Counted from the first letter of the stretch, positions 1-7,095 are shown. The stretch is 11,795 bases of DNA from Anaerolineaceae bacterium UBA6086 (GCA_002436005.1 DIXG01000100.1:1-11795), one strand, 5' to 3'. Translations and numbers: made by a program. The notes: generated from the letters alone by a model not told the origin.

Positions 1-188
1 ACCCGCGCCAAAACATGATGAACACCTGGCCTGCCGTTCGCAGTCGGTGGACCTTCAAAAAACACAAATTCAGGACCATCCTTGCGAGTCTCCATCGATT
101 GGTGAAAGATGTCCTCTTTCTGCCAAAATCGCAAAATTTCATCTTCTAATAAAGTAATGTTTAATTTTGATGACACCGGTTCGAACAT
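1..188 (-). CDS. ileS: Isoleucyl-tRNA synthetase, N-terminal fragment (cut by window edge)
   Basis: Charges tRNA-Ile with isoleucine in the cytoplasm (class I aminoacyl-tRNA synthetase). Only the first 62 codons are in the window; the gene continues past base 1. The translation begins MFEPVSSKLNI, continues with a helix containing FWQKEDIF, and reaches FFEGPPTANGRPG followed by VHHVLAR. The EGPPTANG stretch and the HHVL form of the class I HIGH signature are typical of IleRS, and the wording resembles the type-2 (eukaryotic-like) IleRS found in many anaerobes. The start at 188 is preceded by GGAGG at good spacing; an in-frame ATG five codons upstream would overlap that ribosome-binding site and is less likely. 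A T-box leader with an AUC specifier lies directly upstream, which independently supports isoleucine specificity. The type-2 assignment is from memory of the family and rests on the N-terminus only. Confidence 0.9.
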   Translation of the reverse strand, partial: MFEPVSSKLNITLLEDEILRFWQKEDIFHQSMETRKDGPEFVFFEGPPTANGRPGVHHVLAR

Positions 189-210
189 CGATCCTCCAAA
201 CATAATCCTT

Positions 211-243
211 AAAAATAACACTCGTCCCATATCAGGGACGAGT
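211..243 (-). terminator. Regulated terminator of the ileS T-box
   Basis: A perfect 9-bp stem (ACTCGTCCC with GGGACGAGT, 243-235 and 228-220) with a 6-base loop is followed on the minus strand by GTTATTTTT. The upstream arm also carries the CGTCCCT that pairs with the T-box AGGG in the antiterminator, as expected for mutually exclusive structures. Confidence 0.92.
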
Positions 244-480
244 CAATTACCCGCGGTACCACCCTGGTTTCCACAATATTGTGAACACCTTGGTTAGATA
301 CATCCTCAGACATACCCACATTTTGATAACAGAGTGTGACTCCGGCTTCCTTACTGATCCAATCAGGATGTTCAGGTTGCTGCTCCGGAAGGATTTTCCT
401 CGCCCATGACTTCCTGGCTTACACCAGATCCAGGATCGCTGTCGGTCAGCGGGACGTGTACTCTTTTCCATCAAAGCATT
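211..480 (-). promoter_or_regulatory. T-box riboswitch, isoleucine-responsive, leader of ileS
   Basis: Tandem elements of a T-box leader are visible on the minus strand. Stem I begins near 472-460 with GATGGAAAAGAGTA (AGTA element). A distal loop of the GGTG..AAGCC type lies near 416-405. The specifier region reads GAAC-ATC-CTGA, with ATC at 369-367. The conserved T-box AGGGTGGTACCGCGG is at 265-251, and a terminator hairpin follows. Uncharged tRNA-Ile is expected to pair through its anticodon with AUC and through its CCA end with the UGG of the T-box, stabilising the antiterminator (AGGG with CCCT of the terminator's 5' arm) and allowing ileS transcription. The T-box core is unambiguous; the exact stem I borders and specifier placement were judged by eye. 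Confidence 0.93.
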
Positions 481-504
481 TTTTTGACAATTTTTAACTT
501 CTAT

Positions 505-533
505 ATTATGCCACAAGTCCCTGAACCGGTCAA
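505..533 (-). promoter_or_regulatory. Sigma-70-type promoter of the ileS T-box transcript
   Basis: TTGACC at 533-528 and CATAAT at 510-505 are separated by 17 bases on the minus strand. Initiation near 498 would begin about 20-30 bases before T-box stem I, as usual for such leaders. Confidence 0.7.
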
Positions 534-596
534 CAAGCAGGGATTTCTTGCAGGATTTCTTTGTGCTTCAAATGTTACACGTCAAACACCAACGGC

Positions 597-625
597 TTGA
601 CAATACGCTGCTTACCGTATAAGAT
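597..625 (+). promoter_or_regulatory. Sigma-70-type promoter for the TVP38-like gene
   Basis: A perfect -35 TTGACA (597-602) is followed after 17 bases by TAAGAT (620-625). It faces the TVP38-like gene and is divergent from the ileS promoter. The implied leader before the ATG at 725 is about 90 bases with no obvious structure. Confidence 0.6.
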
Positions 626-724
626 AAACTGTGATTTTGCGACTTTTTCATTATTACTGATATTTACATTAAAGTGCACACCTATTTTTATAAAATTTAT
701 CGGTTGGGAACGAATTTATCAACA

Positions 725-1291
725 ATGAAATTATTCACCAAAACAAAACATCAACAAGGCAATCGATTACGACTATTGCTTATCCTTCTTCTTGTAGCAA
801 TTGCCATTTTCATGTCGATTAAATTGGATTTTGCAGAGGTGGAATCCTTCCTTGATCAAAATCGCGGTCAGGCTTATCTGATCAGTTTAGCGGTTTATAT
901 TCTGTTTGGGTTCACGTTTCTCCCCTCAATCCCCCTGACACTTTTCCTGGCTATTTTGATCGGCCCGCTACAGGCAGCCGTGATCGCCGGTATCGGAAAC
1001 ACTCTGGCTGCTATGGTGGAATATCAGATTGGCAAAACCGTTGGTGATGTGATGGATTTTGAAGACAAGAAATCAAAGCTCCCCATTGGTTTAGGCAAAT
1101 TACCCATTGATTCTCCTGTGTTCATGCTGGCAGCCAGGGCTATCCCTGCTGGCACCCGTGCCTACAGCATGGTTTGCGGTGCCTACCAGGTTCCCTTACC
1201 TACTTATGCCTGGACAAGTTTTCTTATGTTCTTAGTCAATTCCACTGCCCTTACCTTTTTGGGCGCCAGGTTCCTACCCTGGATAGGATAA
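725..1291 (+). CDS. TVP38/TMEM64 (VTT/DedA-like) family membrane protein
   Basis: An integral membrane protein of 188 residues. It has a basic N-terminus, a first membrane segment at about 16-33, further segments at about 50-68, 70-98 and 132-150, and a last one near 160-180. The proline- and glycine-rich re-entrant stretch FLPSIPLTLFLAILIG and the later RAIPAGTRAYSMVCGAYQVP block match the VTT (SNARE-associated) domain of TVP38/TMEM64/DedA proteins. Relatives include lipid scramblases and flippases; the substrate cannot be told from sequence. The first possible start in this frame is a GTG at 674, adding 17 residues (HTYFYKIYR...), but the ATG at 725 gives the more usual basic start. Neither has a strong ribosome-binding site, so the start is uncertain. 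A promoter with TTGACA lies at 597-625. The protein is shorter than many family members (around 220). Confidence 0.8.
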   Translation: MKLFTKTKHQQGNRLRLLLILLLVAIAIFMSIKLDFAEVESFLDQNRGQAYLISLAVYILFGFTFLPSIPLTLFLAILIGPLQAAVIAGIGNTLAAMVEYQIGKTVGDVMDFEDKKSKLPIGLGKLPIDSPVFMLAARAIPAGTRAYSMVCGAYQVPLPTYAWTSFLMFLVNSTALTFLGARFLPWIG

Positions 1292-1324
1292 ATTAAGTCA
1301 GTTTTTGGGCAAATAATTTCTCCC

Positions 1325-1352
1325 CTTCACGAAAATTAACCTGCTTTATAAT
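1325..1352 (+). promoter_or_regulatory. Possible promoter for the glycosyltransferase
   Basis: A consensus TATAAT lies at 1347-1352, about 80 bases before the glycosyltransferase start. The -35 candidate (CTTCAC, 1325-1330, spacing 16) is poor, so only the -10 is convincing. No terminator is visible behind the preceding gene, so read-through is also possible. Confidence 0.35.
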
Positions 1353-1432
1353 TTGGATAAAGATTCACGGCTTGTGCGTTATGTGCCGTAGATGATGGAT
1401 TCTATCAACGAGGCTGAAGTAAAAGGTTTCGA

Positions 1433-3466
1433 ATGAAAACCAAATCCAAACTCATAGAGTTTTTATCTCAGAAACCCAATCTTAATCTTCTGATTTTCTC
1501 TTTGTTCATCAGTGTTGCCCTTGGAAATATCACCCAACAATTTTTTCTCAGGTTTTTGCTCACCAGCTACTTCAGAATAGCAATCATCACTCTGGTTGTC
1601 ATCATTTTCTGGCTGCCAATCACATTCTATTCAATTCGAAATCTAATTTTCCAGCACAAAGCACAATTGAAGCCCACACTGGCAATCTCGTTTGGCTTAT
1701 CCTGCCTGGTAGCACTCCTTTTTTACCTTTATTCCCCAATAAAGATCACTGGAAATTTAATCCTTCTGGAACAAGCACCCATTTTCCTCTACAGGATCAG
1801 CCGGCTGATGAATATCATTAGTTTTTTTCTCTCCTTTTCATTTCTCCTGATGCTAATGTTTTCAGGTTTACAGCGCAAACTGGATTTCCACCGCCTGTGG
1901 TCGATCGTAACCATGCTCTTTTTTACGGCGGTCTTGCTGATCGGCTTATTCTCCTACAAAGATTATGGCATTTCCTCTGATGAACCCAACGAACGAACCA
2001 ATGGTCTCGTGTCTGCAAAGTATCTTGCCGATTATCTAACAGAAAAACTTCCCGACATCGATCCCTATCTGCCCAAACTATCGACCTATCGATACCGCTA
2101 TTATGGCGTAGCTTATCAGCTCCCGATGGCGATCATTGAGCAGAATACCATGCTGAAAGAAGATGCCATCTGGCAGTTTCGGCATCTCAGCAATTTCGTG
2201 TTTTTTTCATTTGGTGTGCTGGCATTTTTCCACCTCGCCTCGGATGTCTTTGAGGATGGACGTCTCGGTCTGTTAGCTGCTATCTTCTTGGTAGTTTCAC
2301 CAAGAATTTTCGCACACGCCTTCTTCAATCCAAAAGACTCCGTCTTTTTGGCTGCGTTTACGGTGGCACTTTGTTTCTGTAATCAGGTTTGGAAAAATCC
2401 ATCCTACCGGGGAGCATTCCTGGCTGGCATTGCCTGTGCCTTCGCAGCCAATATCCGAATTATCGCCATCGCACTGGTGATCATCACCTTGGGTGTCTTC
2501 CTGATTGATTTCCTAAAAGACCGTAACAAGAATATGTGGCGATTTGCCGCGCTGATGTTGCTGACCTTTCTCGTGTTCCTGATTCTGTTCTGGCCTGCAT
2601 CATGGGAATCCCCGCTTAAACACATCACAAATGCCATTTTCCTCTTTGCAGATTATACCTATTGGGATTTAAGAATCATGTATTTGGGAAAATTCATCAA
2701 AGGCGCGGACGCACCCTGGCATTACTTACCGGTTTGGATGGCGATCACCATCCCCATCACCTATATAGCGCTCTTCATCCTCGGTACCAGCAAGATCCTG
2801 CTTCAAACAGTTAAGCTGAAGCTTCGCGCTTTGGTAGATCACCAAACACGGTCGTTGCTGATCTTTCTCTGCATTTTTCTAATCCCACCCATGCTTGCTA
2901 TCGTTTTGGGGTCAACGCTCTACAACGGCTGGCGTCATTTTCAATTCACTTATCCATCTTTTCTGCTCGTTGCCATGTTGGGCATCAGAGAAATCATTAA
3001 ACATATCCCCCATGCCTCAACTTTCTCAACTTCAAACCTGATCACTAAAGTTTTGTTGGGTAGCGTCGCAATCAATGTGATCTTTGTTGCCTTCTGGATG
3101 GTTCAGAACCATCCCTTTCAATTCGCTTATTACAACCAGATTGGAAAATCCATCGGGAGAGAAAACTTTGAACGGGATTATTGGCGTGTCTCAATGAAAC
3201 TTGGTTTGGCTTCCATTCTTGAGACCGACGACCGCGAAATCATCCACATCTGCACAGAGGAGCAGTTTTCAGACCCCGCATTCCTGATGATCCTACCCAC
3301 AGATGAACGCAATCGGATCAGGATCATTTATGATGAACCTTCAGAGATCGTTTGTGATTATGCTATCGTGACCTACCGTTTCCCTGACATGTTTAAATGT
3401 CAAAGCCATCTGCAATCCTTTCAAGCAGATGGCTTGCCAATCCTGTCAATTTATCAATGTGATTAA
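1433..3466 (+). CDS. GT-C fold membrane glycosyltransferase (GT39/PMT-like)
   Basis: A 677-residue polytopic membrane protein that probably transfers a sugar from a polyprenyl-phosphate donor to an acceptor on the outer face of the membrane. Roughly four hydrophobic segments (about 18-38, 47-68, 82-101, 127-145) precede the segment at 156-174 that leads into YKDYGISSDEP (175-185), the first-loop acidic motif of GT-C enzymes. Other landmarks are FFNPKDSVFLA (297-307, the NPKD motif of this group), further membrane segments to about 520, YNGWRHFQFTYP (497-508) and HPFQFAYYNQIGK (560-572) with ERDYW (580-584). The last ~110 residues are soluble. These motifs fit the GT39/dolichyl-phosphate-mannose mannosyltransferase-like family common in Chloroflexota. 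Donor and acceptor are unknown. The ATG at 1433 follows AAAAGG at workable spacing. It stands alone between the TVP38-like gene and a convergent lipoprotein gene, with no other glycan genes in view. Confidence 0.85.
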   Translation: MKTKSKLIEFLSQKPNLNLLIFSLFISVALGNITQQFFLRFLLTSYFRIAIITLVVIIFWLPITFYSIRNLIFQHKAQLKPTLAISFGLSCLVALLFYLYSPIKITGNLILLEQAPIFLYRISRLMNIISFFLSFSFLLMLMFSGLQRKLDFHRLWSIVTMLFFTAVLLIGLFSYKDYGISSDEPNERTNGLVSAKYLADYLTEKLPDIDPYLPKLSTYRYRYYGVAYQLPMAIIEQNTMLKEDAIWQFRHLSNFVFFSFGVLAFFHLASDVFEDGRLGLLAAIFLVVSPRIFAHAFFNPKDSVFLAAFTVALCFCNQVWKNPSYRGAFLAGIACAFAANIRIIAIALVIITLGVFLIDFLKDRNKNMWRFAALMLLTFLVFLILFWPASWESPLKHITNAIFLFADYTYWDLRIMYLGKFIKGADAPWHYLPVWMAITIPITYIALFILGTSKILLQTVKLKLRALVDHQTRSLLIFLCIFLIPPMLAIVLGSTLYNGWRHFQFTYPSFLLVAMLGIREIIKHIPHASTFSTSNLITKVLLGSVAINVIFVAFWMVQNHPFQFAYYNQIGKSIGRENFERDYWRVSMKLGLASILETDDREIIHICTEEQFSDPAFLMILPTDERNRIRIIYDEPSEIVCDYAIVTYRFPDMFKCQSHLQSFQADGLPILSIYQCD

Positions 3467-3486
3467 GGGTGTCACGATCTGAAACA

Positions 3487-4473
3487 TCACGGCGTTTCAG
3501 GGATCACACAGCGAAATCCTTTGCGATAGTCAGCTTTATCCGGACCGCTCCGCCCTCTTAGGGTCACATATAACATATCTGGGTTGTTTTCAAAAGACCC
3601 GCCCCGCTGCCCCCGAAATTCTTCATCGACCATGATGGGACCGGTTGGGTTCGCATAAGGCGAGGCAGCATAATACTCTGCATCATACCAGTCAAATACC
3701 CATTCCCATACGTTTCCAACCATGTCCAGTGCCCCATAAGGACTTACGTTCCCTGTCAGCAAGCCCACTGGAATGGCTTCACTGCCGTAGCAATTTTTAT
3801 AATTGGCCAGTTCACACGTTGGCATCATATCCCCCCAGGGATAAGTGCGACCATCTGTACCGCGTGCGCCTTTTTCCCATTCCGCTTCTGTTGGCAATCT
3901 GCCCCCCGCCCATTCACAATAATTCATCGCATCAAACCAGGTCACGTTCACAGCTGGTAAGTCGTTTTCCGGATATCTCCCGATGGATCCCTCACATACT
4001 TCAGACACAATGCATTGTCGATACTGCTGATTGGTCACAGGGGTTTGATACAACCAGTAAGCGTCCAGAAAAACCATATGGGCTGGAATTTCGTCTGCTT
4101 TGGCATTGTATGCCTCATTTCCCATCAAAAATTCACCTTCTGGAACATACACGACCACTGCCCCATCCACCTGATTGAAAGCAGGCAGAACAGGCTCATC
4201 AGACGGGGATAAGGATTCTTCTGTTTCAACTGGCATATCTGTGGGAAGGATACCGACGGGTTGAGACTCTCCCTGCCCAAAGGGCGTAATTGTAGCCATG
4301 GGTGTTACACCCACTTCTGCAATTGCTGTTTGGAGGTTTGCCGCTTCCTGTTCGTTACCAGCAGTTTCCGGGGCGTCATCTCCCCTCCCAAAATCAGGTA
4401 ATGAACAAGCCAATACACCAAAGAGTAAGACCATGATCGACATCCACACTGCAAATTTTGCTTCAACTCTCAT
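3487..4473 (-). CDS. Lipoprotein with FGE-sulfatase (SUMF1/EgtB-type) domain, catalytic cysteines absent
   Basis: A 328-residue secreted lipoprotein. Residues 1-23 form a signal peptide ending in a lipobox (FGVLAC, Cys23). A low-complexity acidic, Pro/Thr-rich linker follows to about 100, then a formylglycine-generating-enzyme-type domain to the end. Domain landmarks are VYVPEGEFLMG (108-118), NVTWFDAMNYCEWAGGRLP (176-194), EAEWEKGARG (196-205), YPWGD (211-215), GALDMVGNVWEW (247-258), RGGSF (290-294) and GFRCV (319-323). In true FGE, GGS[FY] is followed by the copper-binding C-x4-C pair (SYMCHRSYC in human FGE as I recall). Here it reads SFENNPDML, so sulfatase maturation is unlikely; a binding or structural role on the outer surface is my inference. 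The start at 4473 has AGGAGTT five bases upstream. The gene is convergent to the glycosyltransferase, 20 bases apart, and divergent from the gene at 4804. Confidence 0.85.
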   Translation of the reverse strand: MRVEAKFAVWMSIMVLLFGVLACSLPDFGRGDDAPETAGNEQEAANLQTAIAEVGVTPMATITPFGQGESQPVGILPTDMPVETEESLSPSDEPVLPAFNQVDGAVVVYVPEGEFLMGNEAYNAKADEIPAHMVFLDAYWLYQTPVTNQQYRQCIVSEVCEGSIGRYPENDLPAVNVTWFDAMNYCEWAGGRLPTEAEWEKGARGTDGRTYPWGDMMPTCELANYKNCYGSEAIPVGLLTGNVSPYGALDMVGNVWEWVFDWYDAEYYAASPYANPTGPIMVDEEFRGQRGGSFENNPDMLYVTLRGRSGPDKADYRKGFRCVIPETP

Positions 4474-4553
4474 TTCTAACTCCTATCCATGATAAAAAGT
4501 GTCCAATGCGACGATGTTTGTGATAGAATGCTGCGCTCTTCTCATTCTCAACT

Positions 4554-4583
4554 ATTATAAACACATTAATTTAATTTAGTGAA
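4554..4583 (-). promoter_or_regulatory. Promoter for the FGE-like lipoprotein gene
   Basis: A consensus TATAAT (4559-4554, minus strand) is preceded, after 18 bases of AT-rich sequence, by TTCACT (4583-4578, four of six matches). The start codon is about 80 bases downstream. Confidence 0.5.
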
Positions 4584-4719
4584 AGGATTTTTTCAGGTTG
4601 ATTTATTATAACGCAACTCAGCCCAACGATCAGACCTGATTTATTTAGGCAATCAATTGTAATTATATAACCCTGTTGGACAGTGCGTGGAGAGTAAAAA
4701 CATAAAAACATAAACGCTG

Positions 4720-4747
4720 TTGCATTTTAACCAAAACCAATTACAAT
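4720..4747 (+). promoter_or_regulatory. Possible promoter for the coiled-coil membrane protein gene
   Basis: TTGCAT (4720-4725) and TACAAT (4742-4747) are separated by 16 bases. The start codon is about 56 bases downstream and is preceded by AGGAAAGGAA. Confidence 0.4.
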
Positions 4748-4803
4748 CATAGATAGGCTAAATCACAGACTTAATGCCCGTATGAGGAAAGGAACGTGAC
4801 CAT

Positions 4804-5580
4804 ATGAACGAAAATTTCGAAAACAATCCTCTTGAAGAAGAACTTTCTGAGACTGCTAAAGAAACTGAGAGCAATGAAGTCTTCCAGGCAGATGAAGCAG
4901 TTGAAACAACCGGTGAAATGGAGAGCACGCTAACCAGCCCACCTGACGAAGTCACCGAGTCATCTGAAGTGCCAGAAGTTGTGGAAACAAATTTAGAAGA
5001 AGAATTTTCTGAAGTCAAAACAGAAAAAGAACCTCCCAGCAAGGTGAAGAAATTCTTCAAACAACTGCTCACATACCTGATCATCATCCTCATTGCCTTT
5101 GGAGCTGGTTTTTTGCTGGATCATTTCCTGCGTTATCGACCTTTGGATGATCAGCTAAGTGCCGGCCAATCCGAGTTGGAACAGGCAACCGAAGATATCG
5201 AAGCGCTTGAGCAAGATAAAGAACTGCTCACTTACGATCTCAATTTTGCCTATGATGAAGTTGCAGAATTGATGTACAAGTTGGAACTGGCAGAAGCTCG
5301 CAACCAGTACTATGCGATTCTTGTGGATGTCAATAATGCGCGGCTCGAGCTCTTCATGGAAGCACCTGAGGCTGCAGTCGCTGCGCTTTCGTTGACCTCT
5401 GATCGCCTGGAGGAATTGCTGCCATTGATCGCTGAAACTGATCCGGAAGTTGCACTTAGCCTTCCAAGAAGGCTGGAATTGATTGTTTCAGGTATTGAAC
5501 GAGACCCTGAAACAGCAAAAATCGATCTTGAGCTGTTTATCAAAGATTTGCTTATTTTGGAATTGCAGATGTTTGACTGA
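4804..5580 (+). CDS. Acidic single-pass membrane protein with coiled coil, unknown function
   Basis: I do not recognise a named family in this 258-residue protein. Residues 1-75 are very acidic and low in complexity (many Glu, Ser, Thr). A basic patch KVKKFFK (80-86) precedes one membrane segment at about 88-109 (LLTYLIIILIAFGAGFLLDHF). The rest is predicted helical: a strongly charged heptad-like stretch at about 115-165 (LSAGQSELEQ, IEALEQDKELL, VAELMYKLELAEA), then a Leu/Glu-rich helical part to the end. The positive patch just before the membrane segment suggests a cytoplasmic N-terminus and an outside coiled coil, but this is inference. The ATG at 4804 follows AGGAAAGGAACG by about ten bases. 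The gene is alone on this strand before the convergent tRNA-His/hisS unit. It resembles membrane-anchored helical proteins of Anaerolineae in general style only. Confidence 0.75.
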   Translation: MNENFENNPLEEELSETAKETESNEVFQADEAVETTGEMESTLTSPPDEVTESSEVPEVVETNLEEEFSEVKTEKEPPSKVKKFFKQLLTYLIIILIAFGAGFLLDHFLRYRPLDDQLSAGQSELEQATEDIEALEQDKELLTYDLNFAYDEVAELMYKLELAEARNQYYAILVDVNNARLELFMEAPEAAVAALSLTSDRLEELLPLIAETDPEVALSLPRRLELIVSGIERDPETAKIDLELFIKDLLILELQMFD

Positions 5581-5588
5581 CCCAATAT

Positions 5589-5626
5589 AAAAAAAGCGCC
5601 GCCCTGTTATTGAGGACAGCGTTTTT
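5589..5626 (-). terminator. Intrinsic terminator of the hisS/tRNA-His unit
   Basis: On the minus strand, C + GCTGTCCT (5621-5613) pairs with AGGGCGGC + G (5605-5597) around a 7-base loop, with two G-U pairs. Seven U residues follow (5595-5589). The four-A run before the stem can extend it. On the plus strand the G-U pairs become A-C mismatches, but the hairpin followed by GTTTTT may still help stop the convergent gene ending at 5580. Confidence 0.8.
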
Positions 5627-5630
5627 AAAT

Positions 5631-5706
5631 TGGGGTGCCTGATGGGGGTCGAACCCACGACCTCCTCATCCACAGTGAGGCGCTCCACCATTGAGCTACA
5701 GGCACC
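5631..5706 (-). tRNA. tRNA-His (anticodon GTG)
   Basis: A complete cloverleaf reads on the minus strand. The acceptor stem GTGCCTG (5705-5699) pairs perfectly with CAGGCAC, and an extra 5' G (5706) faces discriminator C73, the G-1:C73 identity pair of histidine tRNAs. The D arm starts TAGCTCAATGG. The anticodon stem CCTCA/TGAGG carries the loop CTGTGGA, giving anticodon GTG. The T arm is GTGGG-TTCGACC-CCCAT. The 3' CCA is encoded (5633-5631). It lies 25 bases behind hisS on the same strand, with its own promoter at 5721-5749 and a terminator right after. Confidence 0.97.
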
Positions 5707-5720
5707 ATATTCAGGGCATT

Positions 5721-5749
5721 ATTCTATCACATCAAGGTGACCTTTGCAA
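5721..5749 (-). promoter_or_regulatory. Extended -10 promoter for tRNA-His, inside the end of hisS
   Basis: TTGCAA (5749-5744) and TAGAAT (5726-5721) are 17 bases apart on the minus strand. TG one base before the -10 makes it an extended -10. Initiation near 5714 leaves a leader of only a few bases before the tRNA. The promoter spans the last six codons of hisS and its stop. Confidence 0.6.
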
Positions 5750-7009
5750 GAATTTCTCAATCTGTTCGATGAGCATCTCTCGACTGACATTAACCTGTTC
5801 CCGCGTTCGCAGGTTTTTCACAGCAACTTCACTTTTTTCCAGCTCATCCGGTCCCAAAATTACCGCCACCGGGATGTTCAAGCGATCAGCATATTTGAAC
5901 TGCTTACCCATTTTATCGAATTCAGGATATAGAACCACTCGGTAACCTGCGTCTCGCAACGTGTTTGCCACTTTGATGGATTCAGACAGTGTTTCCTCGT
6001 TGAAGACCGTCACAATAACCTGTGAAATGTTGCCAAGATTTTCCGGAATCACACCGGCATCTCTAAGGACCAGCTCCATGACCACATCTCCCATGGCAAA
6101 ACCCACACCGGGCAAAGGATTTCCACCCACATCAGCCACAAGATTATCATACCTGCCGCCACCAAGAATCGCGCGACTCTTTCCACCAATCTCAAAAGCT
6201 TCAAAAACGGTTCCAGTGTAATAATCCAACCCGCGAATAACTTTGGGGTTAAAAGCCACATAATCACCCACCCCATATGACTGTATCAATTCAAAGAACG
6301 CCACAAGCTCATCCGATTCTTTCCACAAGTCCTCATCCTTCAAAAGGCTTAAAAGGCCATCGACCTGCTCCTGCGTCATCCCTGATTCCAAAGCAAAAGC
6401 CTGCCATTCACGCTTTGATAACTTGTCAATCTTGTCTACTACGCGAAATACGCTGGTTTTTAAGGTTTCATCGATGTCCAATCTTGATAAAGCTGAATCC
6501 ATTAATCGGCGATTATTGACAAAAATGCGTACCTGTTCAGGGGAAAGCCCTGTTTCCTGTAAGAATGTTGCCGCCACTGCAACAATTTCAGCATCTGCAG
6601 ACACCTTCTCTGTCCCTACCAGGTCAATATTCCACTGGAAAAATTCCCGGGTTCTGCCGCGTTGTGGCTTTTCATAACGCCAAAATGGACCAATTGACCA
6701 CCAACGCAGCGGCATGGGTATTTCAAACTGCTGCTGGGCAACCATCCGCGCCAGGGTTGGCGTTAGCTCCGGTCTGAGCGTGAGCAGATCGTCCCCGGGT
6801 GAAGAAAAGACAAAAGCTTGTTCCTTGACCAATTCCTCGCCAGATTTTGCTGCGTAAAGATCGATAAATTCCAGGCATGGACCATCATACTCCTGGTAGC
6901 CAAAGCGCGTTGAAACCTCGCGAATGATGTCAAACATCCACCGACGGACTGCCATGTCCTCAGGATAAAAATCACGCGTCCCCTTCACACTACGAATAAT
7001 TTCTGCCAT
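5732..7009 (-). CDS. hisS: Histidyl-tRNA synthetase
   Basis: Class II aminoacyl-tRNA synthetase that charges tRNA-His in the cytoplasm; 425 residues, the usual length. The N-terminus VKGTRDFYPED is the standard HisRS opening. Motif 2 is at 108-125 (GPFWRYEKPQRGRTREFFQ region) after LRPELTP (78-84). The histidine-binding motif RGLDYYTGTVFE is at 259-270, and motif 3 includes LGGGRYD (282-288) and GVGFAMGDV (301-309). Residues from about 328 form the C-terminal anticodon-binding domain (VIVTVFNEE..., AGYRVVLYPE, KYADRLNIP, VILGPDE). The ATG at 7009 has GAGG five bases upstream; an in-frame GTG six bases earlier overlaps that site and is unlikely to be the start. A tRNA-His gene follows at once on the same strand, so enzyme and substrate are encoded side by side. 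Confidence 0.97.
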   Translation of the reverse strand: MAEIIRSVKGTRDFYPEDMAVRRWMFDIIREVSTRFGYQEYDGPCLEFIDLYAAKSGEELVKEQAFVFSSPGDDLLTLRPELTPTLARMVAQQQFEIPMPLRWWSIGPFWRYEKPQRGRTREFFQWNIDLVGTEKVSADAEIVAVAATFLQETGLSPEQVRIFVNNRRLMDSALSRLDIDETLKTSVFRVVDKIDKLSKREWQAFALESGMTQEQVDGLLSLLKDEDLWKESDELVAFFELIQSYGVGDYVAFNPKVIRGLDYYTGTVFEAFEIGGKSRAILGGGRYDNLVADVGGNPLPGVGFAMGDVVMELVLRDAGVIPENLGNISQVIVTVFNEETLSESIKVANTLRDAGYRVVLYPEFDKMGKQFKYADRLNIPVAVILGPDELEKSEVAVKNLRTREQVNVSREMLIEQIEKFLQRSP

Positions 7010-7076
7010 AAACACCTCGAAAATCTAACTTTGTCAAATAAAAGCTGCTTACATTTTACCCCGTCTACTCTATTTT

Positions 7077-7095
7077 CTGCATTTTAATGATGCAG
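7077..7095. repeat. Palindrome between divergent hisS and DRTGG genes
   Basis: CTGCAT (7077-7082) and ATGCAG (7090-7095) flank seven bases. TAAAAT -10-like boxes point outward on both sides (7058-7053 minus, 7111-7116 plus). The palindrome therefore sits where the -35 regions would be; a binding site is possible but unproven. Confidence 0.4.

Larger units (their letters stand above)
4474..4803. other. 330-base AT-rich divergent intergenic region
   Basis: This gap separates the divergent lipoprotein and coiled-coil membrane protein genes. I see an outward promoter candidate on each side (4554-4583 minus, 4720-4747 plus) and very AT-rich sequence between them, including several TTATAA-type runs. 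No convincing RNA gene, coding frame or repeat is visible in 4600-4700. Confidence 0.6.

Noticed and set aside
247..516. 89-residue open frame on the minus strand upstream of ileS
   Set aside because: It coincides with the T-box leader, whose conserved RNA elements explain the sequence.
581..601. Inverted repeat GTCAA/TTGAC next to the TVP38-like promoter, as an operator
   Set aside because: Only five bases per arm, one arm being the -35 box itself; expected by chance.
3479..3500. Hairpin CTGAAAC/GTTTCAG between the convergent glycosyltransferase and lipoprotein genes, as a terminator
   Set aside because: A 7-bp stem is present but neither strand has a U-run after it, and it overlaps the stop codon of the lipoprotein gene.
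3645..4178. 177-residue open frame on the plus strand
   Set aside because: It is a shadow of the FGE-like lipoprotein gene on the other strand; its composition (many His, Pro, Ser) is that of an antisense frame.
4474..4490. Four-codon frame (M-D-R-S-stop) just before the lipoprotein start, as a leader peptide
   Set aside because: It is too short to carry any signal and simply spans the ribosome-binding site of the lipoprotein gene.
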